Below are positions 8,738 through 18,558 of a DNA stretch of 64,000 nucleotides, piece after piece. The stretch lies in NCBI GenBank assembly GCA_001898505.1, contig MKTZ01000025.1, positions 248,001 to 312,000 on the forward strand. The letters are read 5' to 3'. The position numbers and the translations under genes are program-made. The notes under the pieces are model-generated. The model saw only the letters and a program-made list of their open reading frames with translations, had not been told where the DNA came from and did not search any database. How positions within the stretch are numbered: the stretch's first letter is position 1; each line of letters begins with the position of its first letter. Source of the stretch: Sphingobacteriales bacterium 50-39 (GTDB lineage Bacteria; Bacteroidota; Bacteroidia; Chitinophagales; Chitinophagaceae).

Positions 8738-10717
8738 TTAGTGTTTTATGTCTTTTTTTACTCCGCTCATAATATCCGGATGATCATAAACAATATTAGA
8801 AGAGCTTTTAGGTTCGTACCCTTTAAACCAATTTACATATTCATCCTGACTTGTTTGTGTTACATTGACATTGTCGCTTGTCACATTGAATGGTGTTCCT
8901 GGCAAGTACTTTCTGGCCAAAGTTGTTACTTTATCTCCGTCCTTTGAACGGTAGTCTTTTTCACCATTAGCAACTGCTTGATCATGAGAATTAAAATTCC
9001 AGTTATCAAAGAATTTCATGGTGCCGGAAAAGGTCCACTTCTTATCATCATTTTTATCCTTGGTCAGGACTCCATCGAAAATAACAGTAAATCCTCCCAA
9101 CCCCCCGGAAGTTAATGATCCGTCAAGTACTCTCCAATCTTTGAGTTGGACTGACTTTCCCTTCTCTAATTTGCCCAATGTTTCGTTAAATTGATCTTGG
9201 TCTTTCCTTATCAATCCCTGCACTCCAATTTTTAGCGGATTGACATCTCTCATCCGCTGTTCATTGAGATTAAATGGCGTGCCATTTCCATAGGCATAAT
9301 GTTCAATTAATTCTTTTGGAATATAATGAGGAAAAGCAGCCTTGAATGCAGAGACAACTATCCTTTTGTCGATCTTTGCTGCATTTTCTGCGGTTACAAT
9401 CATTCCGGTGCCATTTACTCCCGTGGCAACAAGCCCCTCAAGCCCATCAAGATCAATCGCCGCAATAGGGCTATTACTTGCAAATTGATAAGGAGTAAGC
9501 ATAGGATACTTCTTCGTCAACGGATCCACACTTAGGAACTTCCCAATACGTGGATCGTAGATTCTAAAGCCGTAGTCATATTGGTTGCCATTCCCCTTCA
9601 CTTCCGGGTCTTGCTCCTTCCCATTAAACCCATACCGATACCCTGCCGCGTTAAAGTTTCGCGCCGGCATTAGCATACCAAATGGGTAGTAATCACTGGC
9701 TGATGCAATGTCCGCTCGATAGTTGTCCACCGCCACTCCACCAACGCTAAATTGCTGCCTCCGGTCCGTTACCGTTACCAGCACATTTCCTAAATGATTG
9801 GATAATTCAAAGAGCTTTTCTCCCCTTGTAAATATACTCTTTTTCCCATTGCCGAAGCCTCCTGATAGAGGCAATGCAGAATCGGGCGCGATATGCTGTG
9901 TTACCATCCCCAGTCGGCTGCTGCCATATACCGGTACCTGGGTCTGCGCAAGTGCGCCTCCGGGCTTTTTCTCATAGATGCTTAGTACATTTCCGGTCGC
10001 ATCACGTACATATACGGACGTGTCTGCGGCCGTTGCCTTAAGGATACGGTTGCCAGTGGCGTCATAGGCATAGTTGATCACACTCCCCGACTGGCTGATG
10101 CTTTTGATCTTTCCATAGACCGTCCAGTTGATGCCCGTAATCTTGCTGCTATCATCGCCTATGAGATTCCCTATGGCATCATAGCGGTAGTTATTATCAG
10201 ATTGCCCCTGTTTGATATCGTTATACTGACTATATGTTCCAGTCGATGCATCTGGGGCGGCATCCGTCACTTTATGTAGCTGGTTGGTATTCGGCTTATA
10301 AAAATAGCTGAGGTTGTCCATCGACGTACGGCTTGCGTCGCCGTTCCGCTGATAGGTCCGGATATTTCCGTTCGGATCATAGGCAATCCGCTCTTGGTAG
10401 TCGCTGATATTCACCGGCGTAAATGTTCCACCGCTTCCGCTCAGCCCATTGTATGTATCCATCGCTACGATCCGGTTCAATTGATCGTAGTGGTAATTGT
10501 AGACCTTCGTTGCTCCGAGTTGCGGGATGTTTACTGCCATCGCCGCGATATTGCCGTTAAACAAGCCCGCCGCATTGTTACCCAATCCACCCAATACGAA
10601 GTTCCCTGCGGATTATAGCCGATGGCCCGGTAGTCGCCAGTATAGTAATGCAGGCTGTACCCATATGCATCGGCGGCCACTAGATTCGTCTCGGTGGTGG
10701 CAAAGCTCGACCGATGG
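8738..10717 (-). pseudogene. Rhs-repeat protein, 5'-truncated and frameshifted, with tip A
   Basis: A 618-residue frame (from 10594) carries YD-type Rhs repeats (residues 1-310, for example YDPNGNIRTYQRNG and YDATGNRILKAT), the core junction YRYGFNGKEQ (about 318-327), IYDPRIGKFLSVDPL and IDLDGLEG (380-387), and then a tip of about 230 residues with no family I recognise. Above 10594 the protein continues in another frame as DAYGYSLHYYTGDYRAIGY, so one A is missing near 10601. Homology ends near 10717, just before the unrelated LytTR gene. The long N-terminal part is gone, and with it any export signal. Rhs proteins deliver C-terminal toxins to competitors; this copy is probably silent. Confidence 0.82.
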
Positions 10718-10790
10718 AATCACCTTCACGAATATCTCCGGGGCAAGAGTTGGGAGATACGTATCTACCTTACGGACGATGTGTCGTAAA

Positions 10791-11555
10791 TCAGAGCGTC
10801 AGCCATTGCAGGAACCCCATTGTACGGTTCTTGCTGACAACCAAAACCTCCTTAAAATGGATGGATAGATTGACTACGTACTTCCGGTGCTGGTAGTGGT
10901 TGGCATCCTTTATGGCACGCCGGTTGACGAGGTATTGCCGGTTGATACGAAAAAACAGGTTGCCTGAGAGTTGCTCCAGTTCATCGAGGGCTTGATTTAC
11001 CAGGTAATTGGCGCCGTTGAACCCATGGAGATGGGTGCATTCGTTATCAACATAAAACAGTGCGATTTCTTCGAGGCTGACGGGCAGGATCTTGTCCCGA
11101 TGGTACACGAGTATGGAGCCCGCAGGCTTTTGCAGCGTCTTGTCACCGGTGACGGCCCGTATGAGCATTTCAAAATCGGGCTGCCGGGGAATGAAGTGTT
11201 CTTTCAGACGGCGGTATTTTTCAATGGCTGAAGTAATAGCTTCCTGTGTATAGGGTTTCAAAATATATTCTATGCCGTTGCTCCGTATGGCGTCCAGCGC
11301 ATATTCGTCATAGGCGGTGCAAAAGACAATGGGCGCGGTCACCGGGGTACTGCGAAAGACCTCGAAGCTGAGACCATCGCCTAATTGGATGTCTGAGAAA
11401 ACAAGGTCCACCGCCCGCTGCTGCCGGAAGAATTCAATGGCCGCCCTGACTGAACCCAGCACCGCTACAATATGGATCTCCTTGCCGGCACGGCCGATCA
11501 TTTCCGCAAGGTCCTCTTGTGTGAGAATTTCATCTTCAATGATTGCGATATTCAT
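10791..11555 (-). CDS. LytTR-family response regulator
   Basis: 254 residues. Receiver domain (1-120) with the phosphoacceptor Asp in LVFSDIQLGDG, acidic pocket IIEDE at the start, and the Lys of ILKPY. A LytTR DNA-binding domain follows (about 145-250: ILVYHRDKILPVSLEEIALF, FFRINRQYLVNRRAI). Its start overlaps the end of the histidine kinase gene by 4 bases (ATGA), so the two are translationally coupled. It closes an operon with a TonB receptor and a DUF4249 lipoprotein, which suggests that it controls this uptake system. Confidence 0.93.
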   Translation of the reverse strand: MNIAIIEDEILTQEDLAEMIGRAGKEIHIVAVLGSVRAAIEFFRQQRAVDLVFSDIQLGDGLSFEVFRSTPVTAPIVFCTAYDEYALDAIRSNGIEYILKPYTQEAITSAIEKYRRLKEHFIPRQPDFEMLIRAVTGDKTLQKPAGSILVYHRDKILPVSLEEIALFYVDNECTHLHGFNGANYLVNQALDELEQLSGNLFFRINRQYLVNRRAIKDANHYQHRKYVVNLSIHFKEVLVVSKNRTMGFLQWLTL

Positions 11556-12601
11556 GGGTGAATGACTTTAAGATAGACTTTAAAAAGGTCGGAATTGTTC
11601 TCTATGCGGATATCATCATGGGCGAGGAGCTTGTATCGATCGGAGAGATTCTTCAGGCCGATGCCGGAGGCGGGGTCGGCGCTGAGCTTCACCTGTATAT
11701 TGTTCTCGACGAGCAGCCAGCCCGATTCGAGATAGCGGATGTCGATGCAAAGCGGCTGTTCCTGCGTCAGCTGATTGTGCTTTATTGCGTTCTCCAGGAT
11801 GAGCTGCAGGGAAAAGACGGGGAGGCAGGCATCGGAAAGATGGTCCACCGGAATATCCACGGAATACTCAAGGGCTCCGCGGAACCGGATCTTCTGCATC
11901 TCGAGATAGTCGACTGAAAAACGCAGCTCTTCTGTCAACGGAACGATGTTTTGTTCGTTATGGGAGATCGAGAATCGGAGGAAACCCGACAACTTCAGCA
12001 GGTATTGTTCCGCGAGCGCAGGGTCCCTGCGGATGAGGGATCTCAGGGCGGACAGGGAATTGAAGAGGAAGTGGGGATGCAATTGGTTCTTTAACTTTTC
12101 GTGCTGTGCTTCGAGGCTTTTCACCCGGAGCATGGCGTTCTCTGCCTGCATATTGGCGTATTGGATGTTGAATCGGGCCTGTGAAGCCCGGGAAAGGACC
12201 AGTTCGATGGCGAAAAGGGAAAGGGCATTGATCCCGAAAACAAATACAATAGGTGCTATGATGGGATTCCGGATGACCTGATGGGAAAAGGCGGTATATA
12301 GCGAAGAGTTGGCTATGAGAAGGCCCAGGGAAAGAGTGCATCCGAAGCTTAGTCCGTAGAAAATAAAGTTCCTTCTCTTTTTCGACTGGCCGGCCAGTGG
12401 CACGACATAAACAAGGAGGGCGAGATTGATGATCCAGCAGAGGCTGTTGGCAAAGACGAATTTCAGCACTTTCATCAGTCCGGCATTGCCGGACAGATCT
12501 TTGCCCAGGTAGACGAGCAGCATCACGCAAAGAAGGAGGAAGAGCAGGTTAATGCCTCCGGCTATTCTAATAAGCTGTTTATGCTGGGGAGAGATGGCCA
12601 T
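11552..12601 (-). CDS. LytS/YpdA-type sensor histidine kinase
   Basis: 349 residues. Four N-terminal TM helices (about 12-34, 45-68, 78-98, 112-135), a coiled-coil linker, and a His_kinase domain with the phosphoacceptor in QLHPHFLFNSLSALRSL and the N-box LILENAIKHN. The ATPase part is short, ending GIGLKNLSDRYKLLAHDD, as is usual in this family. It has no large extracellular sensor, so it probably senses a signal in the membrane. It starts 19 bases after the DUF4249 gene and overlaps the LytTR regulator. Confidence 0.92.
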   Translation of the reverse strand: MAISPQHKQLIRIAGGINLLFLLLCVMLLVYLGKDLSGNAGLMKVLKFVFANSLCWIINLALLVYVVPLAGQSKKRRNFIFYGLSFGCTLSLGLLIANSSLYTAFSHQVIRNPIIAPIVFVFGINALSLFAIELVLSRASQARFNIQYANMQAENAMLRVKSLEAQHEKLKNQLHPHFLFNSLSALRSLIRRDPALAEQYLLKLSGFLRFSISHNEQNIVPLTEELRFSVDYLEMQKIRFRGALEYSVDIPVDHLSDACLPVFSLQLILENAIKHNQLTQEQPLCIDIRYLESGWLLVENNIQVKLSADPASGIGLKNLSDRYKLLAHDDIRIENNSDLFKVYLKVIHP

Positions 12602-12620
12602 GACGGTAAAGGTAGAAAAA

Positions 12621-13400
12621 TTACCAGGTTACTACCCGGGTTTTGCTGCTGACAGTCTGGGCGCTGAAGTAGCCCAGGCAGCCGCCGGTGATATTGGATG
12701 CAGGGGTGGCAGGCGCCGCCAGGCTGCCATTGTTGTAGGCGATGTCCGCGGCCTCCCGCAAATAGGCAGCCACATACTGATCGATGCCCACCAGGCAGAG
12801 TTGTACCGTATAATTTCGCCGGATCTCACCGGTGTCGGCGTCCACTTTATCCCGGATATACCTGCCGTCGGAGAGCCTGTCTTCAAAGATGGAGAAACGC
12901 TTGTCCACGACCCCGTTGATGACCATCCCGTATTTATAATAGTTGGCGATGCCGGGGGGATCCTGGTAGTTGGCCCTGGCGGTGATATGGGTGGTATCGC
13001 TGGTATCGAAGGTGACAGAATCCAGGGCAACGGGCAGTGGCATGGTGGAAGAGGCAGTATAGGTCTTCCCATTGACGGTGGCTGATAAGAGATAGGTGTG
13101 GCCGGATACACCCTGGACGATGGAATGAGTGGTATAGACACCGGCTGTGGTGGTTTCGGTGAGGATATCGCGCAGGCCGGCGGTGGAATCGACAATGCTG
13201 ACAGCGGCGCCCGAAACACCGGGATAGGTGTTGGGGGTATAAAAACTGGTGGAATTGACGATGGAAACAAAGTAATGCCCCGGGGTGTCGCTGATAGCGC
13301 CCTGAATGATCAGCTGGGTGGCGCCGGTATTCAAAGCCGGAGTGATGGTCTTTGTGCAGGACAGGGCAAGGAATACGATGATGATGGCTATAGGCTTCAT
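12621..13400 (-). CDS. DUF4249 domain lipoprotein
   Basis: 259 residues with a lipoprotein signal (IIIVFLALSC, Cys 15) and the DUF4249 layout: an N-terminal region LIIQGAISDTPGHYFVSIVN, then a beta-sandwich (VSGAAVSIVDS, YLLSATVNGKTYTA) and a C-terminal region ending SSKTRVVTW. In Bacteroidota, DUF4249 proteins are paired with TonB receptors of the type upstream here, and the gene starts 3 bases after the receptor's stop. It is probably the surface partner of that receptor; the ligand is unknown. The long open frames on the opposite strand are GC-driven shadows. Confidence 0.9.
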   Translation of the reverse strand: MKPIAIIIVFLALSCTKTITPALNTGATQLIIQGAISDTPGHYFVSIVNSTSFYTPNTYPGVSGAAVSIVDSTAGLRDILTETTTAGVYTTHSIVQGVSGHTYLLSATVNGKTYTASSTMPLPVALDSVTFDTSDTTHITARANYQDPPGIANYYKYGMVINGVVDKRFSIFEDRLSDGRYIRDKVDADTGEIRRNYTVQLCLVGIDQYVAAYLREAADIAYNNGSLAAPATPASNITGGCLGYFSAQTVSSKTRVVTW

Positions 13401-13403
13401 TTG

Positions 13404-15677
13404 CTAAAATTTGAAATTGTAAGTAATAGAGGGTACCGTTTTGAACAGGGTGGTTTGCTGGACCTGGGTCAGCATCGGGTTGTTCGGATCCCGCTGGAAC
13501 TGGATCGTGTAGGGGTTGGACTGGCCATAGGCATTGTAGATAGAGAAATTGAGATCGCTCTGGAATTTCGCGGTCTTCTTCAATTGCAGGGTAGCGCCCA
13601 GATCGAGGCGATGATAGGCCGGGAGACGATAGCCGTTGCGGGAAGCATAGTAATACACGGGTGCACCATCCACCGGGAATTTTCCGGAGGGCCAGGTCAC
13701 CGCATTGCCGGTGTTATAGACCCAGGAGGCGGAGAAGGTCCACTTGCGATTGTATTTATAGACCCCAACGATGGAAACGTTATGTGTCTGGTCCTGGGTT
13801 GCAGGATACCAGCTGCCGTTGTTGATGCCGGAGATCTGTCGTTCCGTTCTCGATAGGGTGTAGCTGATCCAGCCCGTGAGCCGGCCGGCCCTTTTATGGA
13901 AGTAGCTCTCCCAGCCATAGGCGCGGCCTTTGCCGAAGAGAAGGTCTGCCTCCACATTGTTGTTGCCGATGAGATTGGCGTTGTTCTTATAGTCCAGCTG
14001 GTTTTGCATGGACTTGTAATACACCTCGGAAGAAAACTCATATGTGCGGCCATGGAAATTCCGGTAATAGCCGGCGGAGAATTGATCCGAGATCTCCGGC
14101 TGCACGACATTGCTGGTAGGCAGGTAGACATTGGTCGGGCTGGTGGAGGTGGAATTATTCAGCAGGTGGATGTTCTGGACATTGCGGTCATAAGCGAGCT
14201 TTACCGAACTTTCTTCGTCCAGCTGCCAGGTCGCGGCCAGGCGGGGTTCAGGATTCCAATAGGTCTTTACGAGCTTCCCGTTACCCGGCCCCAATACGCT
14301 GAGCGCCGTCAGGCGGATGCCATAGGTAAATTTAAATTTGCCGGTGGGGCTCCATTCGTGTGAAGCATAGACCGAGTTCTCCATGGCATATTTCTTTTCC
14401 AGCGTGATATTGTTGTATTTCGATGTCTGATCGGAAACGGCCTGTCCCGGCTGTGTGACGTGGTAGATCACATCGAAGCCCAGGTCGAACTTATTACGGG
14501 GATTGAGATAGTAGTTGATATCTTCCTTCCATTGGTAGTCGGTGATGCCGGAGGTCACGCGGACATTGTTGTAGTTGGCGGTGAACTGGGTATTGTAGTT
14601 ATAATTGCTGTAAATGAGGGAACTGTTGGAGAAAAGCCTGCTGCTGAAGATATGGTTCCAGCGGAAGGTGCCCGTGGAATTGCCCCAATCGACACCACGG
14701 CCGTGCTGGAAACTGAGCGCATCCTTCCCGAAATAGCCCGATAGGAAGACCCGGTCTTTATCACCCAGCTTGTAATTAGCCTTCAGGTTGACATCATAGA
14801 AATAGAGTGTCGAATGTTTAACGTTGGTGTCGGAGGCCAGCCCGGTGAACAGGTCTGCATAGGTACGACGGCCGGTGATCATGAATGACCCCTTATCCCT
14901 GACAATAGGACCTTCGAGGTTCAGGCGGGAGGAGATCAGGCCGATGCCACCGCTGCCGGCGAGCTGCTGATCGTTGCCATCCCGCATTTTTATGTCTTCT
15001 ACCGATGCCAGGCGGCCGCCATAGTTGGCTGGCATCCCTCCTTTGTAGAGAGAGACATCCTTTATCGCATCCGAGTTGAATACGGAAAAGAATCCTAGCA
15101 AATGGGTGGCATTATACACGGGCGCCTCGTCCAGCAGTATCAGGTTCTGGTCTGAATTGCCGCCGCGAACATAAAAACCCGAGCTGCCGTCCCCTGCCGA
15201 TTTTACGCCGGGCAGCAATTGAAGCGTCTTCAGGATATCCTTCTCCCCGAGAAGCACGGGCACATCTTTTATATCGTTGACGGTCAGCCGTTGAAGGCCC
15301 GGCGGTGTTTTAAGGATATTGTTGATCTTTTTGCTACCGGTGACGACCACCTGCTGCAGCTGGGCATTGCCTGCCGAGAGGCTGCGGTTGAGTACGAGGT
15401 TTTGTTTTAGATCGAACGCTACCGTGTCAGGGGCATAGCCGGAAAAGCTGACGACCATCGTATAATGGCCTTCGGGAATAGTTATAGAATAGAATCCGTA
15501 GGAATTGCTGACTATGCCCAGGTCCGGATGATCCGGGAAGCCGATGGTTGCGCCGGCAAGGGTCTCTCCCGACGACTTGTCCTTAATGGTGCCTGCCACC
15601 GAGAGATTGCGTTTCTGAGCGGAGAGCGCAAGTGGAAGCAGGACCAGGAGGGTAATTGCCATGTTGTTCTTCTCCAT
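13404..15677 (-). CDS. TonB-dependent receptor with carboxypeptidase-regulatory domain
   Basis: About 757 residues from the ATG at 15677, which begins a signal peptide (MEKNNMAITLLVLLPLALSA). The frame stays open 123 codons upstream, but that part looks non-coding. Domains are a CarboxypepD_reg-like domain (SVAGTIKDKSSGETLAGATI), a plug (QQVVVTGSKKINNIL, KTLQLLPGVKS, SGFYVRGGNSDQNLILLDEA) and a barrel ending VPSITYNFKF. It leads a four-gene operon with DUF4249, a histidine kinase and a LytTR regulator, with gaps of 3 and 19 bases and an overlap of 4. Substrate unknown. Transport and sensing in one transcript suggests substrate-responsive uptake. Confidence 0.93.
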   Translation of the reverse strand: MEKNNMAITLLVLLPLALSAQKRNLSVAGTIKDKSSGETLAGATIGFPDHPDLGIVSNSYGFYSITIPEGHYTMVVSFSGYAPDTVAFDLKQNLVLNRSLSAGNAQLQQVVVTGSKKINNILKTPPGLQRLTVNDIKDVPVLLGEKDILKTLQLLPGVKSAGDGSSGFYVRGGNSDQNLILLDEAPVYNATHLLGFFSVFNSDAIKDVSLYKGGMPANYGGRLASVEDIKMRDGNDQQLAGSGGIGLISSRLNLEGPIVRDKGSFMITGRRTYADLFTGLASDTNVKHSTLYFYDVNLKANYKLGDKDRVFLSGYFGKDALSFQHGRGVDWGNSTGTFRWNHIFSSRLFSNSSLIYSNYNYNTQFTANYNNVRVTSGITDYQWKEDINYYLNPRNKFDLGFDVIYHVTQPGQAVSDQTSKYNNITLEKKYAMENSVYASHEWSPTGKFKFTYGIRLTALSVLGPGNGKLVKTYWNPEPRLAATWQLDEESSVKLAYDRNVQNIHLLNNSTSTSPTNVYLPTSNVVQPEISDQFSAGYYRNFHGRTYEFSSEVYYKSMQNQLDYKNNANLIGNNNVEADLLFGKGRAYGWESYFHKRAGRLTGWISYTLSRTERQISGINNGSWYPATQDQTHNVSIVGVYKYNRKWTFSASWVYNTGNAVTWPSGKFPVDGAPVYYYASRNGYRLPAYHRLDLGATLQLKKTAKFQSDLNFSIYNAYGQSNPYTIQFQRDPNNPMLTQVQQTTLFKTVPSITYNFKF

Positions 15678-15918
15678 AAAGGGTGGTTTGATGACCTGAC
15701 AAAGATGAATGTAGTGGCGAAGAGGGAAATGATGGATCGCCGTGAAGTGGACAAAAGTGAGAGTGAATGAAAATTGTTCAACTTGGTATAATGGCGGCGG
15801 AGCGTAAACGCTGGCGAAATATCGTAACGGGGGTGATGGGTGATTTTGTAAGCATTTGATCATCAAGTAGTAAATATGGCATTCTTTTCGGTAGGATGTG
15901 CATTTCACTGACCAACCC

Positions 15919-16623
15919 ATGATCAACAAATCATTTACGTCCACCAGGGTGGCAGACGGCTCCATGATGGACATCTGGGGGACCTGGCCGGATGAAAAGC
16001 AGGGCCACCCCGCCGTGATCCTTTTACACGAGGCATATGGGCTCAATACCTATATCCGGAGCGTGGCTGAAAGGCTCTGCATGGCAGGGTATGCCGTCTT
16101 TGCTCCCGATCTGTTGCACCGGATGGGGCGACTTGTGCAATTACCTTATACCTCCTCCTTTGCAGGCCAGCCTGCCGGCGAACCATTCACGGCGGAAAAT
16201 GTGATGATTGACGTGAGCGCGACCTTGCTGCTAAGCCAGTCCACTCGTCATATCCGGCAGGAAAAGATCGGTGTATTAGGGTTTGGCATCGGGGGGAGGT
16301 ATGCTTTTATGGCCAATTGCGCGTTCCCGCTGGCAGCAGGAATATCTTATTACGGCTACGGTATCGAAGCGCTGGCAGCGAAGTCGGTAGAATTGCAGAG
16401 TCAGCATCTTTTCTTTTGGGCCGGTAGGGATGCCTTTATCACTGCTGCGCAGGTGAATCGGATTGCCGAATTGAATATCAGTAATGGCCGGGATTTTACA
16501 TCGGTGAACATTTCCTACGCCGAACATGGTTTTCACTGTGATGAAAGATCCACCTATCATCCGCTGGCGGCGCGGCAAGCCTGGATGCATACGTTAGGTT
16601 TCCTGGATTATTTACTGAAATGA
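15919..16623 (+). CDS. Dienelactone-hydrolase-like protein lacking the nucleophile
   Basis: 234 residues from the ATG at 15919; a GTG at 15898 is also possible. The alpha/beta-hydrolase fold of the dienelactone hydrolase family is clear: AVILLHEAYGLNTYIRSVAE, FAPDLLHR, IGVLGFGIGGRYAFMAN, FWAGRDAFIT and EHGFHCDERS. The Asp (GRDAF) and His (GFHC) of the triad are present. In the nucleophile elbow the family has G-x-C-x-G-G, while here it reads GFGIGG, so Gly replaces the catalytic Cys. It may therefore be a non-hydrolytic member or use another residue. It is followed by the sigma-54 regulator with 44 bases between stop and start. Confidence 0.85.
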   Translation: MINKSFTSTRVADGSMMDIWGTWPDEKQGHPAVILLHEAYGLNTYIRSVAERLCMAGYAVFAPDLLHRMGRLVQLPYTSSFAGQPAGEPFTAENVMIDVSATLLLSQSTRHIRQEKIGVLGFGIGGRYAFMANCAFPLAAGISYYGYGIEALAAKSVELQSQHLFFWAGRDAFITAAQVNRIAELNISNGRDFTSVNISYAEHGFHCDERSTYHPLAARQAWMHTLGFLDYLLK

Positions 16624-16667
16624 GGGAAAACACTACATTTGTAAGGGACGATCCTAGCTTTTCTAAA

Positions 16668-18527
16668 ATGAACCTACGCATAGTAATAGTAGAAGATCAA
16701 TTCCTCGAAGCAAGAAGTCTCGGCATCATGCTGAAGAACGCCGGGCATGAGGTCGAGGGCATCGCCAAATCGGTGGATCAGGCGTTGGAGCTCATCGACG
16801 AGCGAACACCCGATATCGTCCTGGTGGATATATTCCTGCAAGGCTCCAGGAATGGGATCGATCTGGCCAGGATACTCGACATGCGGAATATCCCGTTTAT
16901 TTATCTTTCCGCCAATTCCAATGCATCCACCCTCGAAGAAGCAATTGCCACCAGGCCTTTTGGTTTCCTTGTCAAGCCCTTTCGCGAGCGGGAGATACTC
17001 ATCGCCTTGAATATTGCGGTATATCGATATCAAAAGAACCAGGAATTCATTTCCCGCCAGCGGAACTGGCTGGACAGCCTGCTCGGAAACATCCGACAAA
17101 CAGAAGGAACAAGGACAGAAAAGTCCTTGTCGCTGATCCGGGCGCTCACCTCGTTCCTGCCGTTTGATCACATCATTATCGACACCGATTGTGACGACCG
17201 CGCCGGCACAGGCGCCCATTCATTTCAGCGGGTGGGCTTCAACGATTACGTACGTCTTGAGGATCACGATAATAAAGTTCACATCCGGGATGCCGGTCAG
17301 GAACAGGAAGGCCGGCCCTATTTTCACAACGCGGGTAAAGGGCAGGGGGCAAAACTTTGGATGCCATTGTTCCGGGAGCGGAAGAGGAAAATGTCCATCG
17401 CTTTCCTCTGTCATAGCCATGACCAATATACGCAGGATCATATCGAGCTCCTCCAATCTGTACAGGATAGTCTTGCCGCCGTAGTAGAGAATGTACGAAA
17501 GTCTTCCGATCGGGCAGAGGCAGCCACCCAGCCTGTGGCGAGGAAAGCGCCCAGCCAGTTGCTCCAACCCCGTGTCGAAGGGATCATCGGGAAGAGTCCC
17601 AGGTTGCTGGAGGCGCTGGATAAGGTGATCCAGGTTGCGCCCTTTGATAATACAGTGTTGATCCTCGGAGAAACGGGCGTCGGCAAGGAAGGATTGGTCA
17701 GAGCGATCCACCAGCTATCCGCACGAAAGTCTAAACCGCTGGTGAAGCTGAATTGCGCCGCCATCCCGGTCAACCTGGTCGAATCCGAGTTGTTTGGTCA
17801 CGAGAAGGGGGCTTTTACAGGTGCTTTGGAGCGCAGGATCGGCAAGTTCGAACTGGCCAGCGGCGGCACCCTGTTCCTCGATGAGATCGGGGAGCTACCT
17901 CTCGAAGTGCAGAGCAAGCTGCTTAGGGCATTGCAGGAGAAAGAGATCGAGCGGATAGGAGGAAGAACGACGATCCGCACCGACGTGCGGATTGTGGCGG
18001 CAACCAACAGGCACCTTCCAAATGAGATCGCGGAAGGCCGCTTCCGGCTGGACCTCTACTATCGGCTCAATGTCTTTCCCATTCAGCTGCCGCCGCTGCG
18101 GGAACGGCAGCAGGATATACCTGAGCTGACCGCTTATTTTCTCCAGATGTATGGTTCCCAAATGAACCGGGTAGGCATCACCATCGCACCGGCGGCGATG
18201 CGCCAGCTGGAGGAGTACCACTGGCCCGGCAATATCCGTGAACTGCAGCACCTGGTGGAGCGGCATGTACTCAGCTGCAGGACAGCCACCATCGAGGTTT
18301 TCGAGATGCCGGAACCGATACCATTCGGCCCCGCAACCAGCACCGTGGAGACCGAGATCAAGGCTTTTGCAGACATGGACAGACAGCATATTATCCAGGC
18401 CCTCAAGAAGACCAACGGCAAGATAGCCGGGAAAGGAGGAGCAGCCGAATTGCTGAAGCTTCCTCCAACTACGTTGAACTCCAAGATAAAGCGGCTGGGT
18501 ATCCAGTGGCCTCTCAGGTCAGGCTGA
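16668..18527 (+). CDS. Sigma-54-dependent response regulator (REC-GAF-like-AAA-Fis)
   Basis: 619 residues from ATG 16668; an in-frame ATG 16 codons earlier overlaps the hydrolase stop and is less likely. Receiver (LRIVIVEDQFLEARSLGIML, phosphoacceptor in LVDIFLQG, Lys in FLVKPF), a middle region of about 160 residues resembling GAF, then an AAA+ domain with Walker A GETGVGKE, the sigma-54 contact loop GAFTGA, Walker B GGTLFLDEIGELP, and a Fis-type helix-turn-helix at the end (HIIQALKKTNGKIAGKGGAA). It activates RNA polymerase with sigma-54 when phosphorylated, presumably by the kinase encoded 31 bases downstream. Confidence 0.94.
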   Translation: MNLRIVIVEDQFLEARSLGIMLKNAGHEVEGIAKSVDQALELIDERTPDIVLVDIFLQGSRNGIDLARILDMRNIPFIYLSANSNASTLEEAIATRPFGFLVKPFREREILIALNIAVYRYQKNQEFISRQRNWLDSLLGNIRQTEGTRTEKSLSLIRALTSFLPFDHIIIDTDCDDRAGTGAHSFQRVGFNDYVRLEDHDNKVHIRDAGQEQEGRPYFHNAGKGQGAKLWMPLFRERKRKMSIAFLCHSHDQYTQDHIELLQSVQDSLAAVVENVRKSSDRAEAATQPVARKAPSQLLQPRVEGIIGKSPRLLEALDKVIQVAPFDNTVLILGETGVGKEGLVRAIHQLSARKSKPLVKLNCAAIPVNLVESELFGHEKGAFTGALERRIGKFELASGGTLFLDEIGELPLEVQSKLLRALQEKEIERIGGRTTIRTDVRIVAATNRHLPNEIAEGRFRLDLYYRLNVFPIQLPPLRERQQDIPELTAYFLQMYGSQMNRVGITIAPAAMRQLEEYHWPGNIRELQHLVERHVLSCRTATIEVFEMPEPIPFGPATSTVETEIKAFADMDRQHIIQALKKTNGKIAGKGGAAELLKLPPTTLNSKIKRLGIQWPLRSG

Positions 18528-18558
18528 TCTCGTGCGGACACAATAAAAATTAGCATCC

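Noticed and set aside
12552-15010. Long plus-strand frames (up to 252 residues) opposite DUF4249 and the TonB receptor
   Set aside because: GC-rich antisense shadows; the minus strand carries full conserved families.
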